DNA of 64,000 nt from Paenibacillus sp. FSL M7-0420 (GTDB lineage: Bacteria > Bacillota > Bacilli > Paenibacillales > Paenibacillaceae). Below are positions 1 through 8,206 of the stretch, piece by piece. A program made the translations under genes and the position numbers. Position 1 is the first letter of the stretch; each line of letters opens with the position of its first letter. Below the pieces are notes generated by a model, which did not search any database, had not been told where the DNA came from, and saw only the letters and a list, made by a program, of their open reading frames with translations. The stretch is from assembly GCF_038002345.1 (NCBI RefSeq), contig NZ_JBBOCJ010000001.1:3782001-3846000 (forward strand), read 5' to 3'.

Positions 1-593
1 GCGATCGTATTCGCCATCTCCGCAAAATCCTTCCACGTCCATGACTCCTGCGGCTCCGCAATTCCCAGCTCCTGAAGCACGGAAGCATTATAGACAACAC
101 CTGGAGCATTCACTCCAAGCGTAACGGCGTACAATTTGCCGTCAATGCTTCCTGCCGAGAGCATGCTGCTGTCATGATCTTCCGTCCGCAGCGTTCCATC
201 CCGGGTATAAGGCGTCAGGTCAAGCAAGGTGCCGCGCTTGGCATAATCGGACAGGAACGCATAGTCCATCTGAATGATATCCGGAGCATTCGAGCCAGCC
301 ACCTGGGTAGACAGCTTATCGAAATAGCCGTCCCAGCCGGAATATTCCGGCTTAATCGTAATGCCCGGATTCTTCTCCTCGAAGCGCTTGATCATCTTGG
401 TGGTCAGATCGTGGCGTGTCTGCGAGCCCCACCACGTCATACGCAGCTCAATTGCAGGTGCCGAACCCTCAGTCTTGGAAGAAGCCTTAGCGCCGTCCGG
501 TGCATTCGATCCGCCGGATGAGCATGCAGCCGTAGTCATCAGCAATATGGAGCTTAGAAGCAGTACAAGTCCTTTGGTCCCCTTGATTGTCAT
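1..593 (-). CDS. Extracellular sugar-binding lipoprotein (family 1 solute-binding protein), N-terminal part
   Basis: Binds a sugar or oligosaccharide outside the membrane and delivers it to an ABC importer. Translating back from the ATG at 593 gives a lipoprotein signal (MTIKGTKGLVLLLSS, then a lipobox ending TTAACSSGG) and a mature start rich in Ser and Gly. The typical family-1 opening follows: ELRMTWWGSQTRHDL, RFEEKNPGITIKPEY and a later GKLYAVTLGVNAP. About 197 codons are present; the C-terminal half lies beyond the left edge. GAGGAGG sits just upstream of the start. A cre operator at 618-632 predicts CcpA repression. Its permeases are not in view. The ligand cannot be read from the sequence. 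Confidence 0.85.
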   Translation of the reverse strand, partial: MTIKGTKGLVLLLSSILLMTTAACSSGGSNAPDGAKASSKTEGSAPAIELRMTWWGSQTRHDLTTKMIKRFEEKNPGITIKPEYSGWDGYFDKLSTQVAGSNAPDIIQMDYAFLSDYAKRGTLLDLTPYTRDGTLRTEDHDSSMLSAGSIDGKLYAVTLGVNAPGVVYNASVLQELGIAEPQESWTWKDFAEMANTI

Positions 594-617
594 CTGTTGC
601 CTCCTCGAATTTGTGAA

Positions 618-632
618 GTAAGCGGTTACATT
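618..632 (-). promoter_or_regulatory. CcpA cre operator
   Basis: The minus strand reads ATGTAACCGCTTACT, which fits every position of the Bacillus cre consensus WTGNAANCGNWNNCW. It ends 25 bases before the start of the sugar-binding lipoprotein, a place where CcpA would block transcription. Catabolite repression of a sugar transporter is the expected use. Confidence 0.75.
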
Positions 633-706
633 AATGATTATACGGAACGCTCTGCATAGGGTAAATCCAGAAAAGTAAGGGGTTATATCAAATAAGTAAG
701 ACAAAA

Positions 707-730
707 GCCAGCCGGAATCTTCCGGCTGGC
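707..730 (-). terminator. Terminator of niaP
   Basis: A GC-rich stem of about 10 base pairs (GCCAGCCGGA with TTCCGGCTGGC) is followed on the minus strand by TTTTGTCTT. It lies 61 bases after the niaP stop. Confidence 0.75.
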
Positions 731-790
731 CTGTTAGTCCTGGTTAATCCTGATTAGTTCTGTTAAGTATGAATCTATTCCGTAAGCAGT

Positions 791-2008
791 CTACTCTAGC
801 TCCAGTCCCTTCGTTTCTTTCCCCAGAAACAGGACCGCCAGAGCGCCGATTACAATCGTGACGAAGAAGATCATGAAGATGGAGCCGATCCCGACCGCCT
901 TGCCGACCAACAGGCCAACCAGTGTTGGGGCAATAATGCCGCCAATCCGTCCAAAGGAGGTGGCAAGTCCGGCGCCTGTGGAACGGATCTTAGTCGGATA
1001 CAGCTCAGGCGTGTAAGCATACATCCCGCCCCAGGCTCCCAGGTTGAAGAACGACAGGCAGATTCCGGCAGCCATCAGCATGCCCTCGGTCGTTGAATTG
1101 CCGAACCAGGCAGCGCTAACGGCTGTCAACAGCAGGTAGATGACCAGTACGAACTTGCGGCCGTATTTCTCGATGAAATAAGCGGCGGTGAAGTACCCCG
1201 GCAGCTGGGCGAGTGTCATGATCAGCACATACTCGAAGCTTTTGACCAGACTGAAGCCCTTCAGCACCATTACCGTCGGCAGCCACAGGAACATGCCATA
1301 ATAAGAGAAGACCACGGTGAACCACAGAATCCACAGCATGATGGTCGAGCGGCGGTACTCTGCCGACCAGACTGCCGCTACACGCTTCTTCAAGGGCACT
1401 GGAGGAGCTTTCTTGATCTCCGCGAACTTCGGTGAGTCATCGATTGCCCTGCGCAGATAGAGCGCATATAGCGCCGGTACCGCCCCGATGGCGAAGGCGA
1501 CCCGCCAGCCGTAATCCGGAATGACGAAGTACGCAATCAGCGCCGACAGAATCCAGCCGAGCGCCCAGAAGCTCTCCAGCAGCACCACAGCCCGGCCTCT
1601 TTCCTTGACCGGCATGCTCTCGGATACCAGTGTCGAAGCCACCGGCAGCTCTCCGCCCAGCCCGAAGCCGGCAATGAAGCGCAGCACACATAATACTGCA
1701 TAACCTGCGGCGAATGCCGACAGTCCGCTTGCAATCGAGAAGATCAGCAGCGTCCAGAGCAGCACCGATTTGCGGCCGAAGCGGTCCGCCATAATTCCGG
1801 CTGCGGCTGCACCGACCGCCATCCCTACCGAGTTAATGCTGGTTAAATAGCCGATCTTTTCCGGTCCCAGCGACCATTCCTTGGCTAATGCAGCCACGAC
1901 GAACGAGATCATCCCTACGTCCATTGCGTCGAACATCCAGCTTAGACCTGCACTGAAGAGCAGCTTCCGCTGCTTCCGATTCTGCAGCAGCGACATTTGA
2001 TTCCACAT
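791..2008 (-). CDS. niaP: Niacin/nicotinamide MFS importer NiaP
   Basis: A 405-residue, 12-helix major facilitator that by family knowledge imports niacin. The sequence is collinear with B. subtilis NiaP (YceI) as I remember it: the opening LSWMFDAMDVGMISF, the loop 2-3 motif ADRFGRK near residue 75, GFGLGGELPVASTLVSE near 115, FSYYGMFLWLP, YAYTPELYPT and the tail GKETKGLELE. The ATG at 2008 is preceded by GAGAGGGG at a spacing of nine. It lies 82 bases behind the DUF1836 gene on the same strand and could be cotranscribed with it, but it has its own terminator. No niacin-repressor site was recognised. Confidence 0.85.
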   Translation of the reverse strand: MWNQMSLLQNRKQRKLLFSAGLSWMFDAMDVGMISFVVAALAKEWSLGPEKIGYLTSINSVGMAVGAAAAGIMADRFGRKSVLLWTLLIFSIASGLSAFAAGYAVLCVLRFIAGFGLGGELPVASTLVSESMPVKERGRAVVLLESFWALGWILSALIAYFVIPDYGWRVAFAIGAVPALYALYLRRAIDDSPKFAEIKKAPPVPLKKRVAAVWSAEYRRSTIMLWILWFTVVFSYYGMFLWLPTVMVLKGFSLVKSFEYVLIMTLAQLPGYFTAAYFIEKYGRKFVLVIYLLLTAVSAAWFGNSTTEGMLMAAGICLSFFNLGAWGGMYAYTPELYPTKIRSTGAGLATSFGRIGGIIAPTLVGLLVGKAVGIGSIFMIFFVTIVIGALAVLFLGKETKGLELE

Positions 2009-2090
2009 GACTTAAGGCCCCTCTCCCCTGATTCCGGCTAATCCAATAATTCCTGATTAGTATCACTTACACATTCTAGAAGCGGATGAT

Positions 2091-2858
2091 TCAAAAATCA
2101 AGGAATAACACCGCATTGAAATATTGCCGGGCCATCGCCTGAAAATAACAGGTCTGCACCGAGATCGCAGCGATCAGCAGCATATTCTGCACCGCATCCC
2201 GCTGCCCTCTGCTCAGGTGGCTGAGCCGCTTCATCATTCTGTCCATGGCGGACTTGATGGCGCTATCCGATTTCCACAGGTATTCCTTCGGATTTCCGGT
2301 TAGAGCCTGTCCTTGCGCCGGAAGCGGGGAACGGGTCTTAATCTCCTCGAACAGCTCGGCATACCCGTGATACAGCTGTGCCGGCTCCACCAGATCATCG
2401 TCATCACGCTCAGGCGCCAGGAACAGCATACAAAAGAGCTGTCTGATGCTCTCGAAATCAAGCGCAGCCTTCAGATCATCTATTATAAATAGAATAGCCG
2501 CCTGATTAATGGAGTACTTCTTCCCTTCACGCGGGGACCCGAGATATTCCTTGAAATCGCGCTTCACCCAATTCTGCATAGCAGAGACGGATAAAGTGGA
2601 ATACTCAATCAGACCGCCAAGCGAAGCAATTTCACCCAGGGACAGCCCTTTGACGCCGCCGCCTTTGATCAGCTTTTGCAGAATCGGGGGAATATCCGTA
2701 GACAGAAAAGCGGGCAGGCTTGTCCCCTCCCGCACCTCGTCACGGTGGAACTTGGTCCAGGCTTCCTGCAGAATATGGAGCGGCTTCCGCTCCGAGTTTG
2801 GCCCTAGAGACAGTAATAGTCCGGACATCTCTATCCGGCTAAGTGTAAAAGCTTCCAT
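2091..2858 (-). CDS. DUF1836 family protein, possible MerR-like DNA-binding regulator
   Basis: Resembles DUF1836 proteins, whose fold includes a winged-helix-like N-terminal part; no biochemical role is established. Visible blocks are LPAFLSTDIPPILQKLIKGG, SVSAMQNWVKRDFKEYL (helix-turn-helix-like) and KYSINQAAILFIIDDLKAALDFESI, followed by a helical tail. The ATG at 2858 is chosen because GGAGGG stands nine bases upstream; the in-frame ATG at 2915 has no ribosome site. It is divergent from the CNNM gene at 2974 with about 115 bases between starts. Function as a regulator is inferred. Confidence 0.7.
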   Translation of the reverse strand: MEAFTLSRIEMSGLLLSLGPNSERKPLHILQEAWTKFHRDEVREGTSLPAFLSTDIPPILQKLIKGGGVKGLSLGEIASLGGLIEYSTLSVSAMQNWVKRDFKEYLGSPREGKKYSINQAAILFIIDDLKAALDFESIRQLFCMLFLAPERDDDDLVEPAQLYHGYAELFEEIKTRSPLPAQGQALTGNPKEYLWKSDSAIKSAMDRMMKRLSHLSRGQRDAVQNMLLIAAISVQTCYFQAMARQYFNAVLFLDF

Positions 2859-2973
2859 AGCTGGCAACCCTCCACCATTTGATATTTCACTGAAAAGTTC
2901 GTACAATAGGTTCATATGAACTCATAATATGAGTATAACCTATTTTAGGGACGAAAGGGATGGTAAAGATTAT

Positions 2974-4296
2974 ATGGGTATAGGACTTAGTTTGACGCTC
3001 GTGGCAATTTTGATTATTTTAACCGCATTTTTTGTAGCGACGGAGTTTGCAGTAGTGAGATTACGGGGAAGCCAGGTCAGCCAAATGGTGCTGGACGGCA
3101 AGAAGAACGCACTGGCAGTACAGCGGGTAGCCGCTAACCTGGACGGATATTTGTCCGCCTGCCAGCTCGGTATCACGATTACTGCACTCGGGATCGGGGC
3201 ATTGGCAGAGCCTGCTTTTGAGCAGCTGCTCATTCCACTGTTTGATCTGGCTGGTGTGAGTCACAACGTTAGTAAGCCCATTGCTTTTGCATTGGCCTTC
3301 ATTATCGCCACCTTCCTCCACGTCGTGGTCGGAGAGCTTGCACCGAAGACCGCCGCTATTAATATTCCGGAGAAAATTGGTCAGATTACCGCACCGCTGA
3401 TTATTTGGTTCTACAGAATATTGTACCCTTTGATTTGGTTCATGAACGGTTCCGCCAACCTGCTCGTCCGTATGTTCGGCATGAAGCCTGCCAGTGAACA
3501 CGGCGACGCGCACAGCGAAGACGAAATCCGCCTGATCCTGTCCGAGAGCTATGAGAGCGGCAAAATCAACAAAGCGGAATATGGTTATGTTAACCGTATT
3601 TTCACCTTTGATGAGATGCTCGCTAAGGAGATTATGGTTCCCCGGACAGACATGGTCTGCCTGTTCACTGACCATTCGCTGCAGGAGAATATCGCGATTA
3701 TCCGCAAGGAGCAATATACGCGTTTCCCTGTGGCCGACGGCAGCAAAGACAATATCATCGGCATGATCAACACCAAGCAGCTGTACCTGCAATATGACAA
3801 CAACCCGGATTTTGATTTCAAAAGCCTGATTCTTCCGATTCTTACCGTATCTGAGGTTACACCGGTCAAGACCCTGCTGACCCGTATGCAGAAGGAGCGT
3901 GTGCATATCGCCCTGCTGCTGGATGAATACGGCGGCACCTCCGGCCTGATTACGATTGAGGACATTCTGGAAGAAATCGTCGGCGAGATCCGCGATGAGT
4001 TCGACGGGGATGAACGCAGAAATGTCGAGAAGCTGAGCGAGACTCATTATCTGTTTGACGGCAACGTGTCTCTCCTGGAGATTAAGGACCTCACCAAGCT
4101 TGATTTCCACGATGAGGAGGTCACCACGATCGGCGGATGGCTGTACAGTCATCTGGAAGAACCTGTGGTCGGCAAAAGCCTCACTTATGAGCATGTCACC
4201 CTGACCGTCCGCGAGATGAACCGCCACCGTATCCGCAAGGTGGAGATCCTGATTGATCTTCCGGTCTCTGAAGATTCTGCTGTACGCAGCGAGTAA
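2974..4296 (+). CDS. CNNM/CBS/CorC-domain membrane protein (hemolysin C family, MpfA-like)
   Basis: Integral membrane protein of the CNNM transporter family, members of which (for example B. subtilis MpfA) are linked to magnesium export. In order: a CNNM membrane domain with about four helices (LTLVAILIILTAFFVATEF, the motif NLDGYLSACQLGITITALGIG, HVVVGELAPKT), then a CBS pair (EIMVPRTDMVCLF, YTRFPVADGS, LLLDEYGGTSGLITIEDILEEIVGEI), then a CorC/HlyC C-terminal domain (YLFDGNVSLLEI, TTIGGWLYSHLEE). The start at 2974 puts the first helix at the N-terminus, as is usual, with GGGATGG about ten bases upstream; an ATG at 2929 in frame lacks such a site. A paralogue lies at 41416-42732. Ion specificity is inferred from the family. 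Confidence 0.85.
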   Translation: MGIGLSLTLVAILIILTAFFVATEFAVVRLRGSQVSQMVLDGKKNALAVQRVAANLDGYLSACQLGITITALGIGALAEPAFEQLLIPLFDLAGVSHNVSKPIAFALAFIIATFLHVVVGELAPKTAAINIPEKIGQITAPLIIWFYRILYPLIWFMNGSANLLVRMFGMKPASEHGDAHSEDEIRLILSESYESGKINKAEYGYVNRIFTFDEMLAKEIMVPRTDMVCLFTDHSLQENIAIIRKEQYTRFPVADGSKDNIIGMINTKQLYLQYDNNPDFDFKSLILPILTVSEVTPVKTLLTRMQKERVHIALLLDEYGGTSGLITIEDILEEIVGEIRDEFDGDERRNVEKLSETHYLFDGNVSLLEIKDLTKLDFHDEEVTTIGGWLYSHLEEPVVGKSLTYEHVTLTVREMNRHRIRKVEILIDLPVSEDSAVRSE

Positions 4297-4313
4297 CCAT
4301 ATGCTGTAAAGGA

Positions 4314-4354
4314 AAAGGCGCTTCCCGTGAGTTATCGGGGAGCGCCTTTGTTCT
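4314..4354 (+). terminator. Terminator of the CNNM gene
   Basis: AAAGGCGCTTCCC pairs with GGGGAGCGCCTTT around a short loop and is followed by TTTGTTCTT. It lies 17 bases after the stop codon and before the repeat array that begins at 4427. Confidence 0.85.
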
Positions 4355-4426
4355 TATTTAGGAAATTATAGTTTCTTTCTTTTGTGGATAAGGGAGGCAC
4401 AGAGACCGGGTGCGCCACCTAAGCCG

Positions 4427-4707
4427 AATGTAATCGAAAAACCGATTACAATTGGACCGGGGGCGCCACGTAGGACGAATGTAATCGAAAAACCGATTAC
4501 AATTGGACCGGGGGCACCACGTAGGACGAATGTAATCGAAAAACCGATTACAATTGGACCGGGGGCGCCACGTAGGCCAAATGTAATCGAAAAACCGATT
4601 ACAATTGGACCGGGGGCGCCACGTAGGCCAAATGTAATCGAAAAACCGATTACAATTGGGCTGGTGGCGCCACGTAGGCCGAATGTAATCGAAAAACCGA
4701 TTACATT
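4427..4707. repeat. Array 1: six 26-base dyads at exactly 51-base steps
   Basis: Units start at 4427, 4478, 4529, 4580, 4631 and 4682, a constant 51-base step. Each has the arms TGTAATCG and CGATTACA around AAAAAC. The last unit has perfect ten-base arms (AATGTAATCG and CGATTACATT), while the first five carry an extra A in the right arm (CGATTACAATT). The segments between dyads are near-identical (ATTGGACCGGGGGCGCCACG, then TAGG). It lies between two convergent genes, after the upstream terminator. Because 51 is a multiple of three, open frames run through it on both strands; these are repeats, not genes. Orientation is opposite to arrays 2 to 4 (loop A-rich on the plus strand). From 4708 to 4878 nothing else is seen. 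Confidence 0.95.
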
Positions 4708-4878
4708 AAGCAAATGAGGGGTACTCCTGCCCCTGAATTCACCGGATGCCCCTTGAAGTGGGCGGATGGGGAAGGACGGTCTGACCAGATGAGTTGTGTG
4801 GACCGCATAACTTCTTACATCATTCACCCGCAGGGTGATTTTGTTCGTGTAGACGATTTACCCATATAGTTAATGCAA

Positions 4879-5385
4879 TTAATTATAGATCTTACCCATA
4901 TAATATTCGTCCACCCATTGTCCATCCACCAGCAGCGACTTTCTCTTCAAGCCCTCAATTTCAAAGCCCTGCTTCTTATACAGCGCAACCGCCTGTTCAT
5001 TATGCTGCATCACAGTAAGCTCCAGACGTACCAGGCCGCAATCCCTGGCCCACTGGTCCATTTCTTTGAACAATGCGCTGCCGATGCCCCTGCCCTGGTA
5101 CTGCTTCAGGATGCCGGTAACAATATAAGCACTGTGTCTATTGCGGCTGAAGCTCCCTCCTTGGACTGACAGGTATCCTACAAGCTCACCGTCTGCTTCC
5201 GCTCCCAGAATAAGCGAGTTCTCTGCTTGGTGTAAGCCTCTAATCATCTCTTCCACCTGGGAAATGCCGCTCTTTCTCTCGCCCGGGGCCAGCAGCATAA
5301 AGGAGGTTTCCCCGTCCAGACGATCTTGGAGGTTCAACAGCGCCGCTGCATCCCCCGGGAGCAGTTCCCTTAGTGTTACGTTCAT
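4879..5385 (-). CDS. GNAT family N-acetyltransferase
   Basis: Predicted to move an acetyl group from acetyl-CoA to an amine; the substrate is unknown. The single GNAT domain is complete: VTLRELLPGDAAALLNL at the start, GELVGYLSVQGG in the middle, then the acetyl-CoA loop QYQGRGIGSALFKEM, the strand LVRLELTVMQHNEQAVALYKKQGFEIEG, and DEYYMGKIYN at the end. The start at 5385 is preferred over 5391 because AGGAGG then lies seven bases upstream instead of one. The VOC gene is 80 bases upstream on the same strand, so the two may be cotranscribed. Confidence 0.85.
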   Translation of the reverse strand: MNVTLRELLPGDAAALLNLQDRLDGETSFMLLAPGERKSGISQVEEMIRGLHQAENSLILGAEADGELVGYLSVQGGSFSRNRHSAYIVTGILKQYQGRGIGSALFKEMDQWARDCGLVRLELTVMQHNEQAVALYKKQGFEIEGLKRKSLLVDGQWVDEYYMGKIYN

Positions 5386-5465
5386 TTCCATGCCTCCTGC
5401 AATAAAGAGCGGTATGTTATCCTTGTATAATTAATATGATTAACAAATATAATTAACCCAATTAA

Positions 5466-5825
5466 CTAAGTGACGGAGCGGCAGATCATTAACACGTTTC
5501 CGTCAGGGTCCTTGAAGTTAAACCAGTGGTCATTCTCAATATCCGTAAGGATCTCTGCCCCGCTGGCTTTGACATAATCATAGGCGGCATCAATATCATC
5601 GGTAAGCAGATGGAAGGACGGCACCTTCAGCACGGCTTCGGCTGTGAATATTTTGCTGTCCAGTACGATCCCCGGCCCCTGCATCGGCACCTCATACAGA
5701 TGCCCGAATAATACTTCACCGTCAAGCGGCAGTCCGAGCAGACTGCAATACCAGTTCTTGGACCTTTCGATATCACTAACCGGGATGAAGACAGCGCCAA
5801 TCTGATTGCGTATCGGACTTGTCAC
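5466..5825 (-). CDS. VOC family (glyoxalase/bleomycin-resistance fold) protein
   Basis: A small 119-residue protein with one vicinal-oxygen-chelate domain: IGAVFIPVSDIERSKNWYCSLLGLP at the start, SFHLLTDDIDAAYDYVKASGAEI in the middle, and HWFNFKDPDGNVLMICRS at the end. Such proteins are metal-dependent lyases or dioxygenases, or act by binding; the exact reaction cannot be read. The start is GTG at 5825 with GAGGAGG ten bases upstream. It precedes the GNAT gene on the same strand. Confidence 0.85.
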   Translation of the reverse strand: MTSPIRNQIGAVFIPVSDIERSKNWYCSLLGLPLDGEVLFGHLYEVPMQGPGIVLDSKIFTAEAVLKVPSFHLLTDDIDAAYDYVKASGAEILTDIENDHWFNFKDPDGNVLMICRSVT

Positions 5826-5933
5826 AGCAGTATAGCCTCCTCATAGAGTGCAAGTTGTTGAATCCTACAGCCTTTAATGATTTCGATAAAATATGTCAAT
5901 TTCCTGCCTGTTTAGGGATGAGAATATAAGTTA

Positions 5934-5942
5934 TGCTATAAT
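5934..5942 (+). promoter_or_regulatory. Extended -10 promoter of ktrB
   Basis: TGC followed by TATAAT at 5937-5942 makes an extended -10 element; the region upstream is AT-rich without a good -35. Transcription starting near 5949 would exclude the in-frame ATG at 5893 and supports the downstream ktrB start. Confidence 0.55.
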
Positions 5943-5973
5943 CTTGTCAGATCCTATCCCTATTGTCAGGAGA

Positions 5974-7326
5974 ATGAACTTGGCTAACCTTTTCTTTGGG
6001 CATTTGAAGCTGACGCCGCCCAAAATACTATCGCTCGGCTTCGTGCTGCTGATTGCTGCCGGAACCCTGCTGCTGTCCCTGCCTGCCGCTTCTACGGGCG
6101 GAAGAATCTCGTTCATTGATGCGCTGTTCATGGCGACCTCTGCGACCTGTGTAACCGGACTTGCCGTCATAGATACGGGTACGCAGCTCTCGACCTTTGG
6201 ACAGATCGTGCTGCTGGTGCTGTTCCAGTTCGGCGGTCTTGGATTCGTAACGATGGCTACGCTGATTACGCTGGTGCTGAACAAACGAATCTCATTGAAG
6301 GAACGCCTCTTACTGCAGGAATCCATGAACCAGAATTCCATGCAGGGGATCGTGAAGCTGATCCGCCGGGTTCTCATCTATTCCCTGGTAATTCAATTAA
6401 CCGGGGCCATTCTGCTGGCTGCCAGATTTGTAGTGGATATGCCGATAGGCAAAGCAGCTTATTATGGACTTTTCCATAGCATCTCCATCTTCAACAATGC
6501 GGGTTTTGACTTGTTCGGCGACGTTCACGGGCCATTCAGCGGTTTAACACGCTATGTGGAAGATCCTATTGTGAATATTACCTCCATGCTGCTGATTTTC
6601 CTCGGCGGTATCGGCTTCATTGTATTGTCCGATGTGATCGATTATCCCAAGCGCAAGCGGCTGACACTACATTCGAAGGTCGTGCTCGCAACTTCAGCAG
6701 TGCTGATTCTGGTCGGAGCTGTTGTCTTCTTCTGGCTGGAGCTGAACGCTACACTGAAGCCGCTGCATGCCGGAGGCAAGATTATGGCCTCCTTCCTGCA
6801 AGCTATTACGCCCCGTTCCGGCGGGGTGACAACCATTGAGATTCCGCTGCTGCGGGAATCCACCCAATTCCTGATGATTCTGCTGATGTTCATCGGGGCG
6901 GCTCCCGGCTCTACAGGCGGCGGAATCAAGATTACCACCTTTGCCATTCTGGCCAGCACCGCCTACGCCAAACTAAGGGGCAAAGAGGATATCGTCATGT
7001 TCCGCCACCGGATCTCGAAGGAGAATGTATACAGGGCTATTACCATGACGCTGCTCTCACTAATGCTGGTGGTCATCTCCACCATGCTGCTGTCAGTAAC
7101 AGAGAGCGCAGATTTCCTGAGCGTATTGTTCGAGGCGGTGTCCGCTTTCGGCACTTCAGGCATCACTATGGGACTGACCACAGAGCTGACCACGACCGGC
7201 AAGGTGCTGGTGATCATTCTTATGTTCGTGGGCCGGACCGGACCGCTTACCCTGGCCTATGCGCTCAAGCCGAAGAACAGCAAGGAGCTGTACCGTTACC
7301 CGGAAGGCAATATCACCATCGGCTAA
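5974..7326 (+). CDS. ktrB: Potassium uptake channel subunit KtrB/TrkH family
   Basis: Membrane subunit for sodium-coupled potassium uptake. It has the four-fold M1-P-M2 repeat of the family, with filter loops at TSATCVTGLAV, FNNAGFDLF, ITPRSGGVTTI and FGTSGITMGL, and the stretch PGSTGGGIKITTF before the third M2 gate region. It is collinear with B. subtilis KtrB as remembered. The ATG at 5974 has AGGAG only one base away; a TTG at 5980 has the same AGGAG at seven bases and may be the true start. The ATG at 5893 precedes the likely promoter. No ktrA (RCK regulatory subunit) is adjacent, as for B. subtilis ktrD-type genes, so KtrD is an alternative name. Confidence 0.85.
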   Translation: MNLANLFFGHLKLTPPKILSLGFVLLIAAGTLLLSLPAASTGGRISFIDALFMATSATCVTGLAVIDTGTQLSTFGQIVLLVLFQFGGLGFVTMATLITLVLNKRISLKERLLLQESMNQNSMQGIVKLIRRVLIYSLVIQLTGAILLAARFVVDMPIGKAAYYGLFHSISIFNNAGFDLFGDVHGPFSGLTRYVEDPIVNITSMLLIFLGGIGFIVLSDVIDYPKRKRLTLHSKVVLATSAVLILVGAVVFFWLELNATLKPLHAGGKIMASFLQAITPRSGGVTTIEIPLLRESTQFLMILLMFIGAAPGSTGGGIKITTFAILASTAYAKLRGKEDIVMFRHRISKENVYRAITMTLLSLMLVVISTMLLSVTESADFLSVLFEAVSAFGTSGITMGLTTELTTTGKVLVIILMFVGRTGPLTLAYALKPKNSKELYRYPEGNITIG

Positions 7327-7390
7327 GGGCAGCGACTATTTAAGAACAAAATCACCCATACGGGTGAATGAGATTACCTGCGCGCCAGCA

Positions 7391-7622
7391 AATGTATGCT
7401 GTTTTTCGCATACATTCGGACCACATGCCTGCGGGCCAGCAAATGTATGCTGTTTTTCGCATACATTCGGACCACATACCTTCGCGCCAGCAGAATGTAT
7501 GTTGTTTTTCGCATACATTCGGGCCACATACCTGCGTGCCAGCAAATGTATGCTGTTTTCCGCATACATTCGGGCCATGCGCCTGCATATGAGCACAATG
7601 TATGCTGTTTTTCGCATACATT
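7391..7622. repeat. Array 2: five 26-base dyads, steps 51/52/51/52
   Basis: Units start at 7391, 7442, 7494, 7545 and 7597. Each has nine-base arms AATGTATGC and GCATACATT around an eight-base T-rich loop (TGTTTTTC), 26 bases in all. The arm sequence differs from the other arrays, yet pairing is kept. One unit has a T in place of C in the left arm (7494, G-T apposition). Intervening segments resemble CGGACCACATGCCTGCGGGC. It lies between the convergent genes ktrB and the 93-residue gene. The 52-base steps destroy any long frame across the array. No coding role is supported. Confidence 0.95.
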
Positions 7623-7688
7623 CGAGCCACACGCCTGCACGCCACTTATACGTAACAGAAGAAAATCATAATCTCCTCTACTATTAAA

Positions 7689-7738
7689 AATGCGACCCTG
7701 CCCGTCCAAGGCAATCAGCCGGGACGGGGGTCGCATTG
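7689..7738 (-). terminator. Terminator of the 93-residue gene
   Basis: A long stem (AATGCGACC and CCCGTCC pairing with GGGACGGG and GGTCGCATT) is followed on the minus strand by TTTTTAAT. It may also stop readthrough from ktrB. Confidence 0.75.
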
Positions 7739-7756
7739 TTATATCCGCAAGTAAGC

Positions 7757-8038
7757 TTAAGCTTCCTCTTCCGGGATCTCTTGGGTATCCAGCGCTGCAT
7801 CCAGCAGCTGATTATACAGATCATCGTCATTCTCCAGCAGCGCATCCACTTCCAGGAACTGCTCCTCACTCCCCGGCTCCCCGGCGAAGCTCAGGCTGTA
7901 ATCCCATTCGGTTCCACGGGAACTGTAGAAAGTAATCTCATAAGGGGAACGGTGATTCTCTAATGTAAATACCGTTCTCCCCACAAAACTTCTATCCTCT
8001 ACGCGTTTCATTTCTGCTTTGGTGATTTCCAGGTTCAT
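7757..8038 (-). CDS. Small acidic protein of unknown function
   Basis: A 93-residue soluble protein that I do not recognise. The N-terminal half is mixed (MNLEITKAEMKRVEDRSFVG, then YEITFYSSRGTEWDYSLSFAG), and the tail is very acidic (ALLENDDDLYNQLLD ... EIPEEEA). There is no signal peptide or membrane segment. The ATG at 8038 is preceded by AAAGGAAGGAAAGAGG. It has its own terminator and is convergent with ktrB across array 2. Length, codon use and ribosome site support a real gene. Confidence 0.7.
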   Translation of the reverse strand: MNLEITKAEMKRVEDRSFVGRTVFTLENHRSPYEITFYSSRGTEWDYSLSFAGEPGSEEQFLEVDALLENDDDLYNQLLDAALDTQEIPEEEA

Positions 8039-8206
8039 CCTCTTTCCTTCCTTTCATCTGATCATGCCCACAATATTCAGTATAACATTGATATGTCAGC
8101 ATTTCTCTTTCCTTTTGCGCTGTAATTGACTTTTTTCATCCGGCGGTTAATAATTTAGTACAATGCTTATATAGAGCTAAAAATAATGGTAATGGAGGAA
8201 ATGTCA

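Noticed and set aside
3061..4227. 388-residue open frame opposite the first CNNM gene
   Set aside because: It is antisense to a gene with a full set of conserved domains and has no family pattern itself.
4427..4707. CRISPR array
   Set aside because: The segments between dyads are nearly identical rather than unique, there is no leader, and no cas gene is in the window. The same holds for the other three arrays.
4366..4827. Long open frames on both strands through array 1 (111 and 153 residues)
   Set aside because: They translate the 51-base repeat in frame because 51 is a multiple of three; they have no ribosome site or family pattern and exist on both strands at once.
7259..7736. Open frames of 74 to 142 residues through array 2
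   Set aside because: Same cause; each changes repeat register at the 52-base steps and none starts with a ribosome site.
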